Shown piece after piece: positions 1-6,491 of a stretch of DNA of 18,369 nucleotides (position 1 is the first letter of the stretch; the number at the start of each line of letters is the position of its first letter). The notes beneath the pieces were generated by a model. It was not told the origin of the DNA and did not search any database. It saw only the letters and a list, made by a program, of their open reading frames with translations. The position numbers and the translations under genes are program-made. Source of the stretch: DATLYB01 sp964502525 (GTDB lineage: Bacteria; Bacteroidota; Bacteroidia; Chitinophagales; CAIOSU01). The stretch covers positions 1 to 18,369 of the forward strand of contig CAZCXH010000097.1 of the NCBI GenBank assembly GCA_964502525.1, read 5' to 3'.

Positions 1-771
1 CACATCCATTCCCGGCACTGCTGCATCTATGTCAAATAACCAAAAATCAAAAATCGAATAGCTGGAAGGGGAATAAAATCCGGGGAATAAAACAGTCGGG
101 GTTCCGCTGTTGGTTGGCAGCCCGGTTCCTACCGTACTCACCCCGTTAAAGGCATTGGTCTGTGAAGAAATGTATAACTGATTGTTGAAAATGCTCACCG
201 TTCTGCTGTTGTTTGGCGTAGGGCTGATTTTAACCGGTGAATTGGTGAATGATCCAAATGGAATATAATACGTTCCGCCAATATCATTCAAGCCGTTGCC
301 TGCCGCCCAAAAACCGCTGCCATCCACAGTCACCGCGCCCCTGATGTTGTCGCCTTTGTAACCGTAGCCGGCATTGATGCCGGTAGATGTATTGGCAACT
401 CCGCCTGAACTGATGCGGGCTATCACCCTGTTAATGGTGGAGTCAGATGAAACAAGCGCCCTTCCCGGTGGCGCATCATAGCCGGCCAGCGTCAGGTATT
501 GCCCGTTGGATGAAAGCCTGATGGCGCCTTCGGAAGTGGCGTTGCCGCTTAAGGCAATAGGATGATTGCTTCCGCTTAACGCAGTGGGAAGGGCGATGGA
601 CTGAACCAATGTTCCCGAGCGCGTGTATTCATCCAAAAAAACAGGATGTGCCGCATTTGTCAATGCTGCAGCCCCAGATCCTACTCTCACCACAACAAGA
701 TTGCCCGGGGCAAAATTGCCCGCCCACGCTAAGCGGCTTGTTAAAATCAGGACAAGTAAAAACACTTTCAT
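1..771 (-). CDS. Secreted protein of unknown function, partial (C-terminus beyond the left edge)
   Basis: An open frame runs without a stop from an ATG at 769-771 to base 1, giving 257 codons of an incomplete protein. It begins with a clear signal peptide (MKVFLLVLILTSRLAWA, then GNFAPGN). The mature part starts with a segment of the type FAPGNLVVVRVGSG...VFLDEY...GTLVQSIALPT, followed by SEGAIRLSSNGQYLTLAGYD. These read like blades of a beta-propeller and resemble the N-termini of many secreted Bacteroidota and PEP-CTERM proteins of unknown role. The composition is rich in Gly, Ser, Asn and Thr, as expected for an exported surface protein. Given the T9SS genes in this window, the missing C-terminus may carry a sorting domain, but that is inference. 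The gene is divergent from the lipoprotein gene at 1040, and the palindromic repeat at 797-898 lies just upstream of its start. Confidence 0.8.
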   Translation of the reverse strand, partial: MKVFLLVLILTSRLAWAGNFAPGNLVVVRVGSGAAALTNAAHPVFLDEYTRSGTLVQSIALPTALSGSNHPIALSGNATSEGAIRLSSNGQYLTLAGYDAPPGRALVSSDSTINRVIARISSGGVANTSTGINAGYGYKGDNIRGAVTVDGSGFWAAGNGLNDIGGTYYIPFGSFTNSPVKISPTPNNSRTVSIFNNQLYISSQTNAFNGVSTVGTGLPTNSGTPTVLFPGFYSPSSYSIFDFWLFDIDAAVPGMDV

Positions 772-796
772 TTTTCAGGAAATTAGATCTTATAAA

Positions 797-898
797 TCTT
801 AAAGGCAGTTCCAAAAATTGCTCTTTTTATCGCCTCACCCCTTCCCTCTCCAGAAGGAGAGGGGGTAAGTGGTGGAATTTTTAGAACTGTCCTTAAGA
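797..898. repeat. Nested palindromic intergenic repeat (MITE- or REP-like)
   Basis: Outer arms at 797-819 and 876-898 are inverted copies matching at 20 of 23 positions (left arm tcttaaaggcagttccaaaa..., mismatches at 803, 805 and 812). Inside lies a second, perfect hairpin, ccctctcc (844-851) and ggagaggg (856-863), around a 4-base loop, in a C-rich then G-rich context. No coding potential is seen. The arrangement resembles small non-autonomous palindromic elements that recur between genes in Bacteroidota. It fills much of the gap between two divergent genes, so it could affect the 5' ends of both. The remainder of 772-1039 shows nothing else recognisable, and no exact TAnnTTTG motif. Confidence 0.6.
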
Positions 899-1039
899 AA
901 AAGGGGTAATGCAACGTAATAAATGAAGGAGAAAAGGTAAAGTTTATGTTGCGGGTAGTCGCATAACCCTCTCAGAAAACTTTATAGCCACATATCCGTC
1001 TAAGCAAGTTGTTAATTCAGAACAGCTAATTCAATAAAC

Positions 1040-1453
1040 ATGCGCATCCCAACCTATTCAAGCATTCATAAGTTTTTGATTATTCCGGTTGTTTCATTGC
1101 TGCTGCTTTCCTCCTGCGCGAAAGAAGCAGGTGAAGGAGGATTAGCGACCATTAAAGGGAAAGTTTATACCTACTACATAGACGGCAACGGTGCGGTAGT
1201 TGACAGCGCTGTGCGCAGCGATGCCAGGGTTTATATCAGCTATGGAAACCATACATGGGTGGATGACGACACGCGCACCTCTTACACGGGAGAATATGCC
1301 TTCCAGTGGCTGCAGAAAGGCGATTACAAAGTGTGGGTGCTCGGGGAGTGCGCCACGTGCAGCGAGACGGAAAATACCGACATCGCCCCTGTTATTATAG
1401 ACGATAAAAGAGAAATGGTGGAAGTGCGGATTCTTAAATATTATGTGGACTGA
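1040..1453 (+). CDS. Small lipoprotein with a prealbumin/CNA-B-like beta-sandwich
   Basis: This 137-residue protein starts with a lipoprotein signal: a short basic region, a hydrophobic stretch (FLIIPVVSLLLL) and the lipobox L23-S24-S25-C26, so C26 would be lipidated. The mature part begins CAKEAGEGG. A lysine followed by an acidic residue near the lipidated cysteine resembles lipoprotein surface-export signals described in some Bacteroidota, though this is only suggestive. The body (ATIKGKVYTYYIDG..., then TSYTGEYAFQWLQKGDYKVWVLG) has the GxV...G.Y.F..L..GdY.v pattern of carboxypeptidase-regulatory/CNA-B-like domains, which often act as small adhesion or scaffold modules. CATC at about residues 104-107 could form a disulfide. 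The DUF2490 gene follows after 6 bases, so the two probably form an operon. The exact role is unknown. Confidence 0.8.
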   Translation: MRIPTYSSIHKFLIIPVVSLLLLSSCAKEAGEGGLATIKGKVYTYYIDGNGAVVDSAVRSDARVYISYGNHTWVDDDTRTSYTGEYAFQWLQKGDYKVWVLGECATCSETENTDIAPVIIDDKREMVEVRILKYYVD

Positions 1454-1459
1454 TCCCCC

Positions 1460-2146
1460 ATGAAGAAGCTGCTTATTCTATTGTTTCTTCTTCCTTTCAC
1501 AGTTTGCTTCGCACAATCATATACCGGAACATTTCAATCCATCACCGGCATCCAGGTTAATAAGGACCTTCCGAAGGGCTTCGATATTTCAGGACAGTAT
1601 CAATTGAGGCTGAGCAACAGTGATATAACCATTGTGAAAGGCTCATACTTTTATGCCTCGCTGCAATACAGCCTTATTAAAAAAATTTTAACAACTGAAT
1701 TTGAATACCGGTATGCCACATCAACCACCAAAGATCAGCACCGTTTTGGCTGGGGATTGAATGCAAAGTACAAATACCATAAAGTCACCTTCAGCGACAG
1801 AATCATCTACCAGAGAGGGCATGAATATTTCAATCCCGCTTATGAAGATGGACATGAACCATCCAACTATATCCGAAACCGCTTCCAGGTGAAATGGCAT
1901 TTTACAAAACACTGGGATGCTTACGTCTCCTGCGAGCCTTTCCTGAAAATTTCAAATAAAGAACATAAGATTGACCGCATCAGGGCGATTGCGGGAATCA
2001 ACTGGGAAGTCAAAAAGAATCATGTGGTTAATATTTATGGAATGTTTCAGCCGGATGTGAATCAACAGGAGCCTGAAATGGAATACACCATCGGCTGCAT
2101 TTACGAGTGGGACATCCCGAAATTTAAAAAGAAAGAGAAGAATTAG
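1460..2146 (+). CDS. DUF2490-type outer-membrane beta-barrel protein
   Basis: This 228-residue protein has a signal peptide (MKKLLILLFLLPFTVCFAQ, cleavage near Q19/S20). The mature part alternates polar and aromatic residues in short strands (FEYRYATS, WGLNAKYKYHKVTFSDRIIYQRG, IRNRFQVKWHF, AYVSCEPFLKI, RIRAIAGINWEV, HVVNIYGMFQPDV, EYTIGCIYEWDI), typical of a small outer-membrane barrel. Length and spacing fit the DUF2490 family, whose function is not established. It lies 6 bases downstream of the lipoprotein gene, and its TAG stop overlaps by 4 bases the TAA of the convergent DUF4956 gene. The tail ends in a lysine-rich run (KFKKKEKN), not the aromatic residue usual for proteobacterial porins. 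Confidence is high that it is an envelope barrel and moderate for the family name. Confidence 0.85.
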   Translation: MKKLLILLFLLPFTVCFAQSYTGTFQSITGIQVNKDLPKGFDISGQYQLRLSNSDITIVKGSYFYASLQYSLIKKILTTEFEYRYATSTTKDQHRFGWGLNAKYKYHKVTFSDRIIYQRGHEYFNPAYEDGHEPSNYIRNRFQVKWHFTKHWDAYVSCEPFLKISNKEHKIDRIRAIAGINWEVKKNHVVNIYGMFQPDVNQQEPEMEYTIGCIYEWDIPKFKKKEKN

Positions 2147-2808
2147 CGCGCAGTGCTCAGTTCCATTTTTACAGATGTGCTGGCTTCGCTTTTCTCCACT
2201 ACCCGCCTGATGCCCTCATACTCGTCAACGTCATAAAACACTTTCACCAGGCAAGTATCATTCATGAAATTGATGCTGTCAATTTCCATGCGCGTTATTT
2301 TCAGACCGGTGCGAAGGCGCAAATCGTTGAGCAGCGCAACACGGTTTTCCGGCTTGATGAGCTCGATCCTTTCATAGGTGATTACTTTATATCCCTGCTG
2401 TTTGCTCATCCAGATTTTTTCAAGGCAGAAAATCAGCGTCACGATGATGATGTTTGCCGCAACAACTTCCGTCATTCCCGCTTCTTTTACGCCAAGAGAA
2501 TTGATGATGGCAAGCACAATTACGGTGAAGAGGTAAGTCATTTCTTTAATCGGCACAAGAATGGTGCGGTAGCGCAAAATCCCGAACAGCGCAAACAAGC
2601 CAAAACCCAATCCCATCGTGAGCTGCATGGAGTTCATAAAATAACACACCAGAAAAATGAGCAGGTTGAACACAAAAAACGTGAATACGTAATCCTTGTC
2701 CTTCATGCGCGGAAAGTAAATCAGCCCGATAACGGCAAAAAGACTTGCCAGGTCTATTGCGAGTTTGGTCAGCAGTTGCAGGAGTCCCGGGGTGTCAATG
2801 TGTATCAT
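2143..2808 (-). CDS. DUF4956 family multi-pass membrane protein
   Basis: This 221-residue protein has about five transmembrane segments in its first 130 residues (roughly 16-32, 41-57, 63-78, 90-106 and 112-130), followed by a soluble C-terminal domain of about 90 residues. The conserved-looking stretch GFGLFALFGILRYRT (68-82), with two arginines at a membrane edge, is the hallmark I associate with DUF4956. The tail (LRLRTGLKITRMEID...CLVKVFYDVDE) reads as an alpha/beta ferredoxin-like cytoplasmic domain. It starts 5 bases after the stop of the VTC-domain gene, so the two are almost certainly co-transcribed. Pairing of VTC-domain proteins with DUF4956 membrane proteins recurs in bacteria. A natural inference is that this protein tethers or channels the product of its soluble partner. 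No direct function is known. Confidence 0.88.
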   Translation of the reverse strand: MIHIDTPGLLQLLTKLAIDLASLFAVIGLIYFPRMKDKDYVFTFFVFNLLIFLVCYFMNSMQLTMGLGFGLFALFGILRYRTILVPIKEMTYLFTVIVLAIINSLGVKEAGMTEVVAANIIIVTLIFCLEKIWMSKQQGYKVITYERIELIKPENRVALLNDLRLRTGLKITRMEIDSINFMNDTCLVKVFYDVDEYEGIRRVVEKSEASTSVKMELSTAR

Positions 2809-2813
2809 GGTTA

Positions 2814-3563
2814 TTAGTTTGTTATTTTATGAATTTTCATCAGGCTTGCCTTGAAGCGGTTTCTTTTCACCTCTTCATTCAGAGTCGCCACGCCCACGCA
2901 ATATTTGCTGATGGAGAGCGGGTAGATGCCGAACTGGCGCTGAATTTTAAAAAAGTCAGAGTCGGGTTTGAATCTGATCTGCTTCACTTCCGCTATCACG
3001 AGATCTTTCAGTTCTTTACTCTTGCTGCTCTGGCTGAACTGAACGTTGAAATCGAGCGTCACTTTTTCAGAACCGTCTTTATGCAGCAGCGTGATACGGC
3101 TGACAGCAACCTGAAGCGAAGGCGACAAAGAATCAGGATCGGTGCCGGCATGGGCGCGAACGATTTCTTTCAGCGCGGAAGAAAGGATGCTGTAATTCCC
3201 GTTGGTGGGAATGCGCATCTTGCTGCTTCTGCCTTTTCCGTTTTTTGTTTTGATTTCAAAAAATGAAGAACCCTGATTCAAATAACGTCTGAAGCGGATT
3301 TTATGCCGCCTCGCCTTGTTGCGATGATGATCATAGTAAAATTTCATGTCAGGAGTATCCAGGTAGAGCGATTCATATTGAAAGACTCTGGAGCCTTCCA
3401 CCTCGAGAATATTGTAAAGAGGCGTAAGCCGCTCAATTAATGCCTGCAGCATATCACCGGAAAAAACAGACTTGGTATCTTTCCTGTCGGAGAAGTTAAT
3501 CGTATCAAGTTCAGCCAGTCCGATGCTGTCAAAATTTTCCAGATGAATTTTCCAGTTGGTCAT
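2814..3563 (-). CDS. VTC domain protein (polyphosphate polymerase-like, TTM superfamily)
   Basis: This 249-residue protein has no signal peptide or membrane segment, so it should be cytoplasmic. It carries the charged motifs of the VTC/triphosphate-tunnel-metalloenzyme fold: RKDTK (27-31), YESLYLDT (63-70), the basic strand RRHKIRFRRY (85-94), FFEIKTK (101-107), EKVTLDFNVQF (166-176), IAEVKQ (190-195) and SKYCVG (219-224). Alternating Lys/Arg and Glu side chains on these strands line the tunnel in yeast Vtc4, which makes polyphosphate from ATP. The apparent retention of these residues argues for an active nucleotide or polyphosphate enzyme, but substrate and product are inferred. It lacks the SPX and membrane domains of the yeast protein. 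The co-directional DUF4956 gene 5 bases downstream could supply the membrane part. No exact TAnnTTTG promoter was found in the 144-base gap upstream. Confidence 0.88.
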   Translation of the reverse strand: MTNWKIHLENFDSIGLAELDTINFSDRKDTKSVFSGDMLQALIERLTPLYNILEVEGSRVFQYESLYLDTPDMKFYYDHHRNKARRHKIRFRRYLNQGSSFFEIKTKNGKGRSSKMRIPTNGNYSILSSALKEIVRAHAGTDPDSLSPSLQVAVSRITLLHKDGSEKVTLDFNVQFSQSSKSKELKDLVIAEVKQIRFKPDSDFFKIQRQFGIYPLSISKYCVGVATLNEEVKRNRFKASLMKIHKITN

Positions 3564-3707
3564 GGGTTTTTGCGCATTATTACTGGCGCTAAAGGGATAC
3601 TAATTATCAAGAATCTACCTGTAAGTCAATTTTTTGTTTCCATGTTTTTCGTTGGTTTTGAAAACTACTTCGCTACATACTTCAGATTTACATTGTACAT
3701 TTAAGGA

Positions 3708-6113
3708 ATGAAAATACTTCCGGCAAGCGCACTTCTGGTGTTTTTATGCCTTCATGCAAGCGGTCAATTGAAAATTGCCGCCTTCGGAGATTATTCGGAG
3801 AGCATCTATACTCTGGCGGTATCCAACCTTGTGACAACATTGAATGCCGATATCATCATCACCACCGGTGATAACAATTACGGAGCGGCAGACTACGAGG
3901 ATAATGTCGCCCAATACTATGGCGCATTTATCGGGGGATATGCCGGACAGTTTCCTTCAGGTCCTCCGATAAATCAAAACAAGTTTTTTCCTTCGCTCGG
4001 CAATCACGACTGGGACGATGCCGGAATTTCAGCCTATCAGTCGTTTTTCACACTTCCCGGAATTTCAAACAGCAGTTCTGGAAATGAACGCTATTACGAT
4101 TTCGTTTACGGTCCCGTGCATTTCTTTTGCATTGACAGCGACCCCCATGAGCCGGATGGACGGAACAGCACATCCACGCAGGCGCAATGGCTTCAAACGC
4201 AATTGGCGGCATCAACGGCTTGCTGGAAGATTGTTTACATGCATGATCCGCCTTATTCGTCATCCGACCGGCACGGCTCCACCCCCACCCTGCAATGGCC
4301 TTATGAAGCATGGGGGGCGTCAGCAGTGCTTGCTGGACACGACCATATTTACGAACGCATTCACCGTGACGACAACAATGATGGAAAAATCCTGATGTAT
4401 TTTGTCTCCGGAATCGGGGGAAGAAGCCTGTATGGTTTTTCAGGCAACCCTGTAAGCGGCAGCCAGGTCAGGTACGGTTCCAGTTACGGAACAATGCTCA
4501 TCCGCGCTACGGAAACATCATTGAGGTTTGAATTTTGGTCAATCCTGAATGGAGGGATGTTGATTGACTCAATCAGCATCACGAACAGCGATGGTCAATG
4601 CGGTGCTCCGTGCAACGATGGAATCCCCTGCACCATTGATGAAGAGATCAACGGTCAGTGTTCGCACACGCCCATCATTTGCAATGACAATAACCCCTGC
4701 ACAAGCGATGCCTGCGTGAACGGACAATGTATTTACAGCGCCTTATGCACCGACAACGATGCCTGCACCACCGATAATTGCAACAATGGGACATGCTCTT
4801 TTACACCTATCGTCAATTGCAACTGTCCTTTGAAAATATCCAGCCTCACGCTGCTGAATGCCTCATCACACAGCGACATCCGGCTGCTGAATCTTGTTGA
4901 CACCATCAACCTTGCCGTAACGCCTTCCATAAGCATACGGGCTAATCCCTGCCAACTGCCGATCGGCAGCGTTAAGTTTATTATAAACGGAAGTACCTTC
5001 CGGACTGAAAATGCCTCGCCCTACACCATTGCGGGAGATTCGCCCACCCGCTACAATAAATGGAATGTTTCCCCCGGGCTTTACACTCTCACTGCGGCTC
5101 CCTACTCAGGCGCAAACGGAAGCGGCACAGCAGGCGTGAGCAAGACAGTAACTATTCTGGTATTAAATCAGCAGAATATTTGTCAAAACGATGCCGCTTG
5201 CAACGACAACAATTCCTGCACGCTGGATAAATGCTCTTCAGGACAATGCCTTAATACCGCAATTCCCGGCTGCTGCCAGACAAACGCAAATTGCAATGAC
5301 GGAAACGGATGCACTATTGATGAATGCGTCAGCAGCCAGTGCCGGCACACAACGACTGGCAATTGTTGCCAAAGCAACAGTGATTGCAACGACAGCAATC
5401 CCTGCACGACCGATGCATGCAGCCAGGGCAGTTGCTCCAACACGGCTGCAGCGAGGACAATCCGTTCCCTCACGCTGGTGAATTCCACAACCGATAATGA
5501 CATCGGCACACTGGAAAATGGAGCGGTGATTAATCTTTCAATCACCCCCAATGTAAATGTTCGCGCGAATCTGTGCAGCGCATCCGGCACGGGCAGCGTT
5601 CGCTTTAAACTAAACGGCAGCACGTTCAGAACGGAGAACTCGGCTCCATTCACGCTGGCGGGCGACAACAATGGCAACTACAATAAATGGAATGTTTCGC
5701 CCGGCAATTACACGCTGGAAGCCACGCCCTACTCCGGGTCGAATGCCGGTGGTACAACGGGCGCGGGGAAAACTGTCGCCATTTCCGTCATCAGCGGAAG
5801 CGCGAAAATGGAGGGTGATAACGGCAATAAAAATTCTGATGAAAATGAAGTGAGGTTATTAGCTCACCCCAGTCCATTTCGCGGTGAAGTGGAGATTGAA
5901 TTCATGTCACCCGTGGATTCACATATTAAACTTGAAATCTTCAATATAACAGGTCAGCGGTTGGCTTTGGCTTTCGAAGGCGAAGCAAAAGCGGGAGAAT
6001 CGCATATTTTCAGATATGCGCCTGAAAAAATCAATGGAGGAACTCTCATTTTCCGTATGGAAACCCGGCAAGGTATTCGGTATTGCAAAGCAGTGATGTT
6101 TGATTCCCGCTAA
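3708..6113 (+). CDS. Secreted calcineurin-like metallophosphoesterase with Cys-rich repeats and T9SS sorting domain
   Basis: This 801-residue protein has a signal peptide ending near residue 20 (ASGQ). Residues 21-290 are a metallophosphoesterase of the purple-acid-phosphatase type, with metal-site motifs GD (27-28), GDNN (54-57), GNHD (98-101), H179 and GHDH (210-213). Then come a cysteine-rich block (298-373, three units of the form C-x-D-x-x-x-C-T-x-D-x-C-x4-C, like Dictyostelium CTDC repeats), a beta-sandwich (376-487), a second cysteine-rich block (492-580) and a second copy of the beta-sandwich (584-696). The C-terminus (about 715-801: LLAHPSPFRGEVEIEF, then LEIFNITGQRL) is a type A T9SS sorting domain. 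The protein should therefore leave the cell via T9SS and be anchored or released at the surface. Its likely role is hydrolysis of phosphate esters outside the cell. The substrate is unknown. Confidence 0.93.
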   Translation: MKILPASALLVFLCLHASGQLKIAAFGDYSESIYTLAVSNLVTTLNADIIITTGDNNYGAADYEDNVAQYYGAFIGGYAGQFPSGPPINQNKFFPSLGNHDWDDAGISAYQSFFTLPGISNSSSGNERYYDFVYGPVHFFCIDSDPHEPDGRNSTSTQAQWLQTQLAASTACWKIVYMHDPPYSSSDRHGSTPTLQWPYEAWGASAVLAGHDHIYERIHRDDNNDGKILMYFVSGIGGRSLYGFSGNPVSGSQVRYGSSYGTMLIRATETSLRFEFWSILNGGMLIDSISITNSDGQCGAPCNDGIPCTIDEEINGQCSHTPIICNDNNPCTSDACVNGQCIYSALCTDNDACTTDNCNNGTCSFTPIVNCNCPLKISSLTLLNASSHSDIRLLNLVDTINLAVTPSISIRANPCQLPIGSVKFIINGSTFRTENASPYTIAGDSPTRYNKWNVSPGLYTLTAAPYSGANGSGTAGVSKTVTILVLNQQNICQNDAACNDNNSCTLDKCSSGQCLNTAIPGCCQTNANCNDGNGCTIDECVSSQCRHTTTGNCCQSNSDCNDSNPCTTDACSQGSCSNTAAARTIRSLTLVNSTTDNDIGTLENGAVINLSITPNVNVRANLCSASGTGSVRFKLNGSTFRTENSAPFTLAGDNNGNYNKWNVSPGNYTLEATPYSGSNAGGTTGAGKTVAISVISGSAKMEGDNGNKNSDENEVRLLAHPSPFRGEVEIEFMSPVDSHIKLEIFNITGQRLALAFEGEAKAGESHIFRYAPEKINGGTLIFRMETRQGIRYCKAVMFDSR
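5051..5698 (+). repeat. Internal duplication within the phosphoesterase gene
   Basis: The two beta-sandwich modules (codons 376-487 and 584-696) are diverged copies sharing the pattern GSV+F.+NGSTFRTEN..P+T+AGD...YNKWNVSPG.YTL.A.PYSG. A perfect 21-base match survives between 5051-5071 and 5678-5698, coding for YNKWNV and its flanks. The rest has drifted, mostly at synonymous sites, so the duplication is old and selection has kept the protein sequence. Confidence 0.85.
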
Positions 6114-6188
6114 ACCTAGCTTGGCTTCTTTGAATCAACGGACAATTATCCAGCCAACATGCTAATTTCACAAGGGTAACAGGAATAC

Positions 6189-6491
6189 ATGCAGTTCCCT
6201 TTGATTGCTTTCTTTTTGCTGAGCTTCTTTTCATTTTCTGTTTTTTCACAAACCGCCTCCGTTTCCGGCAACCTGATTGATGCGGAAACCAACGCTGCCG
6301 TCCAATTCGCAACAGTTACATTAAACAAAGAAACCGACAGCAGTTTTATCACCGGGGCAATCAGCGATGAATCGGGAAACTTCAATCTGCAAAATATAGC
6401 AGCAGGCAAGTATTACTTGCTTGTTACTTCGGTGGGCTATCAAAAGCATTTATTAAAAATCGGGACTTTTCTTAAGTCCTTTACTGCTTAA
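6189..6491 (+). pseudogene. Truncated head of a TonB-receptor-like outer-membrane protein
   Basis: The 100-codon frame opens with a signal peptide (MQFPLIAFFLLSFFSFSVFS, then QTASV). A carboxypeptidase-regulatory-like domain follows: SVSGNLIDAETNAAVQFATVTL, then ITGAISDESGNFNLQNIAAGKYYLLVTSVGYQKHL. In full-length proteins of this type (TonB-dependent receptors and related outer-membrane barrels of 700-1000 residues) this module is followed by a plug and barrel. Here the recognisable sequence stops near codon 90. The last codons are read from the hairpin and stop region of the convergent gldJ gene, whose stop overlaps by 11 bases. No continuation is possible because gldJ occupies the next 1.4 kb. 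It is probably a deletion remnant. An alternative is a small secreted one-domain protein, since the signal peptide and domain are intact. Confidence 0.65.
6451..6480 (-). terminator. Candidate intrinsic terminator of gldJ
   Basis: Read on the - strand immediately after the gldJ stop, GGACTT (6479-6474) pairs with AAGTCC (6468-6463) around a 5-base loop and is followed by CGATTTTTAATA. A 6-bp stem followed by a T-run fits a modest intrinsic terminator. It lies inside the 3' end of the truncated + strand frame. Confidence 0.5.

Noticed and set aside
629..814. 61-codon - strand frame at the left end
   Set aside because: It overlaps in another frame the signal peptide and start of the partial secreted-protein gene (1-771), which runs open to the window edge.
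2745..3266. 173-codon + strand open frame
   Set aside because: It lies antisense across the VTC-domain and DUF4956 genes, has no recognisable motif, and both opposite genes have clear family signatures.
5183..5677. 164-codon - strand open frame
   Set aside because: It is antisense to the cysteine-repeat region of the phosphoesterase. Its repetitive leucine-rich product merely mirrors the repeats on the coding strand.
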